Assembly (NCBI GenBank): GCA_041846495.1
Contig: JBGZEX010000089.1
Location: 1 to 27,767 of the forward strand
Direction of reading: 5' to 3'
Source of the DNA: JBGZEX01 sp041846495
GTDB taxonomy: Bacteria; Bacteroidota; Bacteroidia; Bacteroidales; Marinifilaceae
Length of the DNA: 27,767 nt
Part shown: positions 8,680 to 15,276 of the stretch, piece after piece
Numbering within the stretch: the first letter of the stretch is position 1
Layout: each line of letters begins with the position of its first letter
Notes under the pieces: generated by a model
The model's database searches: none
Told to the model about the DNA's origin: nothing
Seen by the model: only the letters and a program-made list of their open reading frames with translations
Made by a program: the position numbers and the translations under genes

Positions 8680-9651
8680 ATGATAAAAAAAATATTGTAT
8701 ATCGTTGTATTTTCTTTGATAATTCCCGGTTGCGGGAAAGAAGAAAAATTGTCGGAACATAGCGTTGTGGAGTGTAATTCCGTATTGCGTGAATATACGG
8801 AGTTGGATAAATGGATACACGATACGCTTACCCTTCCTTACGGCATAGAGGTGGATTATCATTGGGATAAAAACAATGCACAGAAAGGCAGTTACACTTA
8901 TCCGCCCGAGGCAGAAAACGTTAAAAAAGTGTTGGAGACGATAAAAGAATTGTGGATAGATTTGTATATGCAGGACGAGTTCGGAGGGGAGAAATTTATG
9001 TTGGGGAAGAATCCCGTTAAAATATATATGTACGGAGGGAAAAATTTGGATGCCAACGGGGTGGAGTTGTTGTATAATTCGACGGCGACGGCCTCCGAAA
9101 TGTATTTATATAACGTAAATGATTTCGATTCTAAAAATGAGGAAAAGGTATTTATATTGATGAGAAGTGTTCATCACCAGTTTGCCCGACGTTTGATGGA
9201 GATTTTTCCTTACGACAGGGATAAATTTTTATCCGTAAGTCAGAACAGATATTCTCCTTCGACATCCTATAATATATTTCCTCTGCTTTCTTCCATAACG
9301 CGGGCAAAGCTATTCGGACTCAGTGATTTTGCCCATAGAAGAGGTTTCTTTACATTGCATTCCTTTCTTTCCGCCGAAGACGATTTTGCTGAAATTATAA
9401 GTGCCAAATTAACCCATACGCCTAAGCAGATATTGAAAGCTCTCAATGTGGCCAAAACTCCGTTGCAGGATGAAGACGATCCCGAATTACAGCAAAGATA
9501 TAATGAAGAAGCAAAGCAAGCTCATAAAGAACTTGCGGAAAAACAGGATTTGGTGGAAGAATATTTTAAGAAAAAAATAGGTCTTCGTTTAAATCGATTG
9601 CAGATGGAGAGTGTTAAGCGTATGAAGGTGTTTTTAAAAAAACAATCATGA
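8680..9651 (+). CDS. Zinc-metallopeptidase-like lipoprotein with lost zinc motif
   Basis: The product is 323 aa from the ATG at 8680, chosen because it gives a lipoprotein signal (SLIIPGC, Cys18); an upstream in-frame start at 8617 would overlap susD. It resembles the 'putative zinc-binding metallopeptidase' lipoproteins common next to SusC/SusD in Bacteroidales. Shared signs are VKIYMYGG, MYLYNVNDFD and a downstream SAEDDFAEIIS that matches the region of the third metal ligand. As I recall the family, active members carry HHEFGH. Here the residues at 165-170 are HHQFAR, so the catalytic Glu is Gln and the second zinc His is Arg. A binding or structural role is more likely than proteolysis. 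Its last four bases overlap the next start (ATGA). Confidence 0.75.
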   Translation: MIKKILYIVVFSLIIPGCGKEEKLSEHSVVECNSVLREYTELDKWIHDTLTLPYGIEVDYHWDKNNAQKGSYTYPPEAENVKKVLETIKELWIDLYMQDEFGGEKFMLGKNPVKIYMYGGKNLDANGVELLYNSTATASEMYLYNVNDFDSKNEEKVFILMRSVHHQFARRLMEIFPYDRDKFLSVSQNRYSPSTSYNIFPLLSSITRAKLFGLSDFAHRRGFFTLHSFLSAEDDFAEIISAKLTHTPKQILKALNVAKTPLQDEDDPELQQRYNEEAKQAHKELAEKQDLVEEYFKKKIGLRLNRLQMESVKRMKVFLKKQS

Positions 9652-10667
9652 AAACCGGAATTTATTTATTTTTTGTTCTGGCAGCAATAAGTATTTCTTG
9701 CCAAGATGAGAAAGTGTTCGAAAGTTCTCCGTCAGAAAGGAGTGCGGAGCATATAAGCAATTTGAGGAAAGAGCTTACCGAGGCCCCTTACGGATGGAGA
9801 GTGATCTATTTTTCCAAAACCGATTCGCTTTTGTTTTCCAATCCGAATGAGTTGATATCCCAGTACGGGTATAGGGAACATTACGGTTACGGAGGACATT
9901 GTTTTTTGATGAAGTTCCTGCCGGAGGGTATTGTAGAGATGACAGCCGATTACGATGAACATACAATAGAGCAAATTAAAAGAAGCCGGTTTGAAGTAAG
10001 GCAGAATACATTTACCTGTTTGAGTTTTACGACATATAATTATTTGCACGATATTGTGAATGACCGTTTCTCCGGTTCTTCCGATTTTTTGTATTTCGGA
10101 AAAGATTCGGATGGAAATTTGGTTTTTAAAACCTCTTCTTATTTTGAACCGGCTAAGGAATATATCGTATTTCAGAAACTTGAACGTGAGCGGGATAGAG
10201 CGGATTATATAAAAAAATCCTATGAAAACAGGGTGTTTTTCGAGAAAATGAAGAATCCTCAATTGATTATTCGCAAGGAAGACAGGATATATTTTAAAAG
10301 CGATATGTTTCTTAAACGGGAAGATGAACTCAATACCCCTTGGTTGAATAAAATAAAGAGTAAGCGTTATTATTTGTTTTTATATGCCAAAGTCCCCAAT
10401 CTTATAGGGTGGCCTCGAGAAGTTAACGGATTGGGTTCGGGATATGTGGGAACGGAACACGGACTCAGTTTCAGAACGGGATTCCGGTATAATAAGAATT
10501 ATATTTTCTACGATTTTCAAAGAGTCGGAAATCGATTTGTTTGCGAGTTGGTACGGGTGTACGATCCGGTTGCTAGGATAGAAAGATGGGTGAGCAGACA
10601 TTTGGCTCCTCAAGGGGAAACTACCGGAGTCGTAGCTGAAATTTGGGATAATATGGTCGAACGTTAA
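9648..10667 (+). CDS. DUF4302-family surface lipoprotein
   Basis: The product is a 339-aa lipoprotein with lipobox SISC (Cys18) followed by QDEKVFESSPSERSAEHISN. DUF4302-like features are the early APYGWRVIYFS, the GGHCFLMKF strand, the LSFTTYNYLHDIVND segment at about 124-138, and a later FLYFG. The family is known mainly from SusC/SusD operons of Bacteroidales; its biochemical function is not established to my knowledge. The acidic residues right after the lipobox cysteine are compatible with export to the cell surface. The ATG overlaps the stop of the preceding gene, so translation is probably coupled. No enzyme motif is seen. Confidence 0.7.
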   Translation: MKTGIYLFFVLAAISISCQDEKVFESSPSERSAEHISNLRKELTEAPYGWRVIYFSKTDSLLFSNPNELISQYGYREHYGYGGHCFLMKFLPEGIVEMTADYDEHTIEQIKRSRFEVRQNTFTCLSFTTYNYLHDIVNDRFSGSSDFLYFGKDSDGNLVFKTSSYFEPAKEYIVFQKLERERDRADYIKKSYENRVFFEKMKNPQLIIRKEDRIYFKSDMFLKREDELNTPWLNKIKSKRYYLFLYAKVPNLIGWPREVNGLGSGYVGTEHGLSFRTGFRYNKNYIFYDFQRVGNRFVCELVRVYDPVARIERWVSRHLAPQGETTGVVAEIWDNMVER

Positions 10668-10678
10668 AAAAATACGAT

Positions 10679-11269
10679 ATGAAATACTTTTTTATATTAT
10701 GTTTGGTGCTCTTTTTTTCCTGTAATAAGAAAGAAAAGGATAAACCGGAAGAGGATTACGATACGCTTTTCCCTTTGGGAGAGATTGAGAAACCTGAAAA
10801 TATGCGAGGAGATCTCATTGTAAAATTATGCGATCCCGAATTGGCATTGGAAAATTATAAATATCCGGGAGAGGAGATTTCGGATGCCGAAAATAGATAT
10901 GAAGTAACATTGAGTTATGTTTTTACGGAATTGGATGAGCGAGGGAATTTTGTCGATAATATGACGGCACGATATACGGTAACTTATATTAATGAAAAAA
11001 AAGAACTTATTACGATTACGAGCGACGGAGAGGAAGGTAGTAAAAACGGATTCGAATATAAAATCGTTTTCTATGTGAATTCCGGATTCCCCATGTATTT
11101 ATGCGTAAATGGGGTGGGTCCGAGAAATTCCAATGTCAAAGCCCGTATCACAGCCGTTTCTACGGACGGACTTATCGAAATCCCCGCTCTCGAAACGGAG
11201 CAGTATCAAAATAACGAGGGACCGAATAAACTCAAATATCCGTATTGTGAATATATTGTATTACCTTAA
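10679..11269 (+). CDS. Small lipoprotein of unknown function
   Basis: The product is 196 aa with lipobox FFSC (Cys15), followed by a highly charged linker (NKKEKDKPEED). The remainder looks rich in beta strands, with alternating hydrophobic residues (YEVTLSYVF, ARYTVTY, EYKIVFYV, VKARITAV), suggesting one or two sandwich domains. I do not recognise the family. It sits 11 nt after the DUF4302 gene and 10 nt before the DUF4856 gene, so it belongs to the same operon and is probably a small accessory protein on the outer membrane. A small haem- or chelate-binding lipoprotein is a possibility suggested by context only; no HmuY signature was recognised. Confidence 0.6.
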   Translation: MKYFFILCLVLFFSCNKKEKDKPEEDYDTLFPLGEIEKPENMRGDLIVKLCDPELALENYKYPGEEISDAENRYEVTLSYVFTELDERGNFVDNMTARYTVTYINEKKELITITSDGEEGSKNGFEYKIVFYVNSGFPMYLCVNGVGPRNSNVKARITAVSTDGLIEIPALETEQYQNNEGPNKLKYPYCEYIVLP

Positions 11270-11279
11270 AAATCGTGTT

Positions 11280-12464
11280 ATGTATAGATTATGGGAAGGA
11301 GTTCTGGCCGTATGTCTTTTGGGAGGGATGATTTCGTGTAATAAAGGCGAAGGAGAAACCGTGGACTCGGCTTATATCGAACCGATAATGCCGCCCCCTC
11401 AATATAAATTTTCGAGAAACGGAGCGAATAGTGTGGATTTGCTGGAATGTGATTTTTTAAAAGCTCCGCTCGATTACATATATTCGAGTTATTTGAAGGA
11501 AGCCCGAATGGGGAGCGATTACGAGTATACGACAGTGTTTTCTTTTTATAACGAAGGAGAATTCGGATTGAAACCTAAGGAAGAAATAGCCCAATCGCTG
11601 TTGCACAAGGGGCATAGGCAGAAAATACTGGAAGATATGGCGGAGTTGTTGAATATTTCAGCGCATATAGGAGGATATAAGTCGGACGATCCTTATAAAC
11701 ATAGAACTCGGGAAGCCGTTAAAGGAAGGACGGGATATGTCGGCAACAATATAGGCGATAAAAACATTTATTTTGTCGATGAAAAGGGAGTTGCAGTTGC
11801 GGACGTATTTAAAAATGCCGTAAAAGGAGCGATTTATCTGGATAAAATTTTGAATGTGCATTTGGATGACAGCGTTTTGGATAATAAAGATTTGCAGCGT
11901 AAACATGAAAGCATGGAATTACCTGCAGGGAAGAATTATACGGAATTGGAACATCATTGGGATTTGGCTTACGGCTATTATATCTTTTGGAAACCTTTGG
12001 CGGAGTCCGGAGGTATTTCCGTACTCAGGGAAAGCGAGCGAAAAATATTTCAGGCATTTGTCCGGGGGCGTATGTTGTTGGAAACATTTCGTTATGATGA
12101 AATAAAAGAGCAGGTTAGAATCATCAGGGAGGAATTATCGAGAGTCGTTGTCGTAAGAGCGATGGATTTACTTGTCGGGGAGAATACGTTAGTCAATATG
12201 GACGAAAGGCCGAAATATGCATTTTTATTTTTGTCCCAAGCTTGCGGTTTGATATATGCCGCCCAGTTTACGCGCAGTCCCGAAGGCATGCCTTATTTTA
12301 CTTATGAAAAGGTAAAAGGTCTATTGGCAAGTCTTACTCGGGATGCGGGACTATGGGAGAAAAATCGTTTGTTGGAAGAGGAAAATGTGGAAGGTTCTTT
12401 AAAAAATATAGCCTTGGCGTTAGGGCAAATGTTGAATGTTTCATTGGAAGAAATTAAAAAATAA
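11280..12464 (+). CDS. DUF4856-family lipoprotein
   Basis: The product is 394 aa from the ATG at 11280, which gives lipobox GMISC (Cys20); an in-frame start at 11109 lies inside the previous gene and is unlikely. DUF4856 features appear in order: a conserved start (YKFSRNGANSVDL, about 42-54), helical LLHKGHRQKILEDMAELLN, IYFVDEKGVAVADVFKNAVK then GAIYLDKIL (163-191), and YTELEHHWDLAYGYY (220-234), where related proteins carry an EHxWDEAxGY-like motif. From memory the residue after Asp is usually Glu; here it is Leu229. DUF4856 proteins are often found near imelysin-like proteins and TonB receptors of presumed iron uptake. The mostly helical protein is probably anchored in the outer membrane. 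Confidence 0.75.
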   Translation: MYRLWEGVLAVCLLGGMISCNKGEGETVDSAYIEPIMPPPQYKFSRNGANSVDLLECDFLKAPLDYIYSSYLKEARMGSDYEYTTVFSFYNEGEFGLKPKEEIAQSLLHKGHRQKILEDMAELLNISAHIGGYKSDDPYKHRTREAVKGRTGYVGNNIGDKNIYFVDEKGVAVADVFKNAVKGAIYLDKILNVHLDDSVLDNKDLQRKHESMELPAGKNYTELEHHWDLAYGYYIFWKPLAESGGISVLRESERKIFQAFVRGRMLLETFRYDEIKEQVRIIREELSRVVVVRAMDLLVGENTLVNMDERPKYAFLFLSQACGLIYAAQFTRSPEGMPYFTYEKVKGLLASLTRDAGLWEKNRLLEEENVEGSLKNIALALGQMLNVSLEEIKK

Positions 12465-12477
12465 CATATAAAAGGTT

Positions 12478-13554
12478 ATGAAAAAGAATATTTTATGGCT
12501 GTTCTTATGTTTGGGGACTCCATTGATGATAAAGGCGCAATTATGTGACAACAATATTATTCCCAACGGAGGGTTCGAGGAATTTACGACTATGGGTAGG
12601 CCTGTGGGATGGTATGTAACTACCGTGTTGTTCTCCGAGAAGGTGGAAGATGTATGTCCCGGGAGTACCGGACAATATGCTTTAAAAGTGTATGCAAACG
12701 GAGGGAGTATGAGTCTTATTAAAAACGGTCAGGGTAATGTACTTGAAGTGCAACAAGGTAAATCCTATATTTTATCGTTCTGGCATAAAGGCAGTAATGC
12801 GGGAGATAAAATTCAGGTATCTTTTTCATGGTATCAGGATTTGACATGGAAGGGCAAAAAATCTTACGATGAGGTTGCAACCGTTACGGATTGGAAAAGA
12901 GAAGAAATAGTCGTAGAAGTTCCGGGAGGAGGTATAAATAAGGCGGGATTGGGCTTCCGGATATACAGAGGGAGAGGAGAAATTTTATTGGATGATGTTT
13001 GTATGGTGGAAGCGGAGAATCAAGGTGGCTCTCTTCCTATTCCCAAGAGTTTCGAAGGAAAGGCGTATCAACGGGAAATCGAGTTGACTTGGGATAAGGC
13101 TGCAGATCCCGATGTGGAATGGGAGGTCTTTGTCGATGCGGAATGCGTTGCTAAAGTGAATACCAATTTTTATACGGTAGAAAATTTGGAGCTCGGAAAT
13201 GATTATAAAGTAAAAATCAGAAGCGTTAAAGACCGGGAGTATTCCGATTATACGGAAGAAATAAATTTCAAAACCCAATCTTTAGAAAAAGCGGTGGATT
13301 CCGATGAACGTATTCCTTATTTGCGTACAATCAGGAATGATGGCGTTTGTACTAAGGAAATTAAATTGTATTATCTCGATTTAGCGGAAAAAGAAGCTAA
13401 AATATCTTATAAAATAGACGGAGTTCCGGTGCTTCCGGAAAACGGAATGTTGAAATTTCCTAAGGAAGGACGTTCCGTCTTGGAAATCAAAATAGAGGAA
13501 ACGCCCGAACGTATATGGAATATCAGGTATCGTTTGGCGGTTCGCGAAAAATAA
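12478..13554 (+). CDS. Secreted protein with jelly-roll and Fn3-like domains
   Basis: The product is 358 aa with a signal peptide ending near LMIKAQ and no lipobox. Residues about 22-170 resemble a CBM4/9 or galactose-binding-like jelly roll: the opening IPNGGFEEF, then PVGWYV, QYALKVYANG, YILSFWHKG and the closing GEILLDDVCMVE. Residues about 185-270 look like an Fn3 domain (IELTWDKAADPDVEWEVFVD, then FYTVENLELGNDYKVKIRSV). The last 85 residues form another beta-rich, Ig-like segment. No catalytic motif is visible. It probably binds a ligand or another surface protein. It follows the DUF4856 gene by 13 nt and is the only operon member that is neither a receptor nor a lipoprotein. Confidence 0.65.
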   Translation: MKKNILWLFLCLGTPLMIKAQLCDNNIIPNGGFEEFTTMGRPVGWYVTTVLFSEKVEDVCPGSTGQYALKVYANGGSMSLIKNGQGNVLEVQQGKSYILSFWHKGSNAGDKIQVSFSWYQDLTWKGKKSYDEVATVTDWKREEIVVEVPGGGINKAGLGFRIYRGRGEILLDDVCMVEAENQGGSLPIPKSFEGKAYQREIELTWDKAADPDVEWEVFVDAECVAKVNTNFYTVENLELGNDYKVKIRSVKDREYSDYTEEINFKTQSLEKAVDSDERIPYLRTIRNDGVCTKEIKLYYLDLAEKEAKISYKIDGVPVLPENGMLKFPKEGRSVLEIKIEETPERIWNIRYRLAVREK

Positions 13555-13573
13555 TTATTGAATAAAGATTAGT

Positions 13574-14503
13574 ATGAAAAAAATAATGGTAGGAATGAGT
13601 ATCGTCGTTTGTTTGTTTTGTTTTTCATGTGAAAAACAGGATAAGACTCCATTTCCGGAAATACAAATAGGTAAAGACGAGGCCGTTGAAGAATTGGCAT
13701 TGAATAGACAAACGGAAAGGACTCTTTTCCTTTCCGGAGGAAACGGCAAATATGCGGTGAGTGTGGAAAACTCTAAGGTCGCTCATGTTCGTGTTAGCAG
13801 GGATACGTTGAGAGTAAGAGGATTATGGGAGGGAGAAACTTTTGCGACGGTAATCTCTCACGATAAAAGCCGAAGGTTGAAAATTAAAGTGGTACCTTCC
13901 CGGTTGAGTTTCAGTCATAAGGCGGTGCGACTTTATCCGAAAGACAGGAGCAAGTTCGTCAGTCTTACGGGGGGCGGAGAACGTGTGAAACTGGACGTAG
14001 ACGATCCCGAACACATTATGGATGTGAAGTGGGACGGAGAAACGAATATTTTGGAGATAAGGGCTTTTTACGAAGGGGAGGCCAATATTACTGCAACCGG
14101 GGAGGATGGTGAGAAACAGAATTTATCCGTAACTGTAAAAGCGGCCGATGAATTGGAAGAAATCGGATTATATGGAACGGACGAGAAATATTTCAGCAGT
14201 AATAAAATGATCGGCAATGTAATGACTGTTCAAAGGGCCGGTATGGGAACATGGATTATAAACAGCGCTCGTCCGTATGGAGGTTGGATAAATACTTACA
14301 GAGGAGCTTATCTTAAGGTAGCTCCGGTTGTAAATCCCGTGCAGGGAACTTATATGGATGTTAACGTTCTTAGATTTTCTCTTGAGAAACCCCGCCTTAA
14401 GGAAGGGGTGCACCGGGTTTATGTCGAAGAGGTACGGGATGATAATACGGTGGTGCTACGTGGCCGCGGTTTTAAGTTTCTATTACCTTTTAGCGGCTCA
14501 TAA
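13574..14503 (+). CDS. Lipoprotein with Ig-like (BIG2-like) repeats
   Basis: The product is 309 aa with lipobox CFSC (Cys19) followed by EKQDKTPFPE. Two Ig-like repeats are apparent: about 40-105, with GNGKYAVSVENSKVAHV and GETFATVISHDKSRRLKIKV, and about 110-185, with GEANITATGEDGEKQNLSV. Both have the final-strand pattern of bacterial Ig-like domains (BIG2). The C-terminal 120 residues (from about 190) are a separate domain of unknown type. This is the last gene of the operon, 19 nt after its neighbour and directly followed by a terminator. A spacer or scaffold role at the cell surface is plausible; no function can be assigned. Confidence 0.6.
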   Translation: MKKIMVGMSIVVCLFCFSCEKQDKTPFPEIQIGKDEAVEELALNRQTERTLFLSGGNGKYAVSVENSKVAHVRVSRDTLRVRGLWEGETFATVISHDKSRRLKIKVVPSRLSFSHKAVRLYPKDRSKFVSLTGGGERVKLDVDDPEHIMDVKWDGETNILEIRAFYEGEANITATGEDGEKQNLSVTVKAADELEEIGLYGTDEKYFSSNKMIGNVMTVQRAGMGTWIINSARPYGGWINTYRGAYLKVAPVVNPVQGTYMDVNVLRFSLEKPRLKEGVHRVYVEEVRDDNTVVLRGRGFKFLLPFSGS

Positions 14504-14510
14504 AGTAATA

Positions 14511-14540
14511 AAAAAAGCGCCTTTCAAGAGGCGCTTTTTT
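14511..14540. terminator. Bidirectional intrinsic terminator
   Basis: AAAAAAGCGCC (14511-14521) and GGCGCTTTTTT (14530-14540) form a perfect 11-bp stem with the loop TTTCAAGA. The T run on one side and the A run on the other make it a terminator in both directions. It lies seven bases after the stop of the last surface-operon gene and three bases after the rpmA stop on the opposite strand, so it ends both transcripts. Confidence 0.93.
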
Positions 14541-14543
14541 ATT

Positions 14544-14813
14544 TTATTCCACCGGATTTTCCACAGCCTGTATCGAAACGTAAGAACGATTGTTCTTCTT
14601 TTTTCGAAAAATCACATTCCCGTCGATCAAAGCATATAAGGTGTGGTCTTTCCCCATACCGACATTTTTATCGGGATTATGTACGGTACCTCTTTGGCGA
14701 ACGATGATATTTCCGGCTTTGGCGAATTGTCCTCCGTATATTTTTATACCAAGTCGTTTACTTTCCGATTCTCTTCCGTTCTTAGAACTTCCGACTCCTT
14801 TTTTATGTGCCAT
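14544..14813 (-). CDS. rpmA: 50S ribosomal protein L27
   Basis: The 89-aa protein begins MAHKKGVGSSKNGRESESKR, the conserved L27 N-terminus that reaches the peptidyl transferase centre. It continues with LGIKIYGGQFAKAGNIIVRQ, the L27 signature, and DHTLYALIDGNVIF. There is no N-terminal extension of the type cleaved in Firmicutes. It lies 31 nt downstream of rplU in the usual rplU-rpmA pair. Confidence 0.98.
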   Translation of the reverse strand: MAHKKGVGSSKNGRESESKRLGIKIYGGQFAKAGNIIVRQRGTVHNPDKNVGMGKDHTLYALIDGNVIFRKKKNNRSYVSIQAVENPVE

Positions 14814-14844
14814 TTCTCAATAATTTAGACGTTACAAAATAAAA

Positions 14845-15156
14845 TTAAGCATTGATGGATTCGATTTGAATCTGGGTAAGATCCTGACGGTGTCCGTTCT
14901 TTCTTTTAAAAGTTTTTCTTCTTTTCTTTTTGAAGACGATAACCTTGTCGCCGCGGAGATGGCGGAGAACTTTCGCCTTGACGGATGCGCCTTCCAATAC
15001 GGGAGTACCGATGGAAACGCTGCCTTCGTTATCTACAAACAATACTTTGTCGAATTCAACGCTTGCTCCTTCTTCCGAAGCGAGTCGATGAACGTAAACC
15101 TTACGGTCTTTTTCCACTTTGAACTGCTGACCTGCAATTTCTACAATAGCGTACAT
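14845..15156 (-). CDS. rplU: 50S ribosomal protein L21
   Basis: The 103-aa protein starts MYAIVEIAGQQFKVEKDR, the canonical L21 start. An upstream in-frame start at 15195 would add 13 residues not found in L21 and was rejected. The C-terminal KKKRRKTFKRKNGHRQDLT is the conserved 23S rRNA-binding end of the family. It is followed by rpmA and has its own promoter about 80 nt upstream, with a leader of roughly 70 nt. Confidence 0.98.
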   Translation of the reverse strand: MYAIVEIAGQQFKVEKDRKVYVHRLASEEGASVEFDKVLFVDNEGSVSIGTPVLEGASVKAKVLRHLRGDKVIVFKKKRRKTFKRKNGHRQDLTQIQIESINA

Positions 15157-15232
15157 CTTTAAAATATTTAAGTTAAAACCACGGGGTGGAACCATTGTCC
15201 GCTTAATTTACCCCTGAGGAAAATTGCGACTG

Positions 15233-15263
15233 CAAATTTAAAACTTATTTCCGTCATAACCAA
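15233..15263 (-). promoter_or_regulatory. Promoter of rplU-rpmA (Bacteroidetes type)
   Basis: On the minus strand TTG (15263-15261) is followed after exactly 20 nt by TAAATTTG (15240-15233), a full match to the Bacteroidetes primary-sigma consensus of -33 TTG and -7 TAnnTTTG. The predicted transcription start is near 15226, giving a leader of about 70 nt. The promoter sits immediately downstream of the purF stop. Confidence 0.8.
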
Positions 15264-15276
15264 GCCGGAAGGCCTT

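Noticed and set aside
10679..11269. HmuY-like haemophore assignment for the small lipoprotein
   Set aside because: Size and location fit, but no HmuY signature or haem-ligand histidine pair could be identified.
15157..15226. Possible autoregulatory RNA leader of rplU, including the small hairpin CCACCCCGTGG (15179-15189)
   Set aside because: The stem has only four base pairs and I know of no described Bacteroidetes L21 leader that it matches; too weak to list as a feature.
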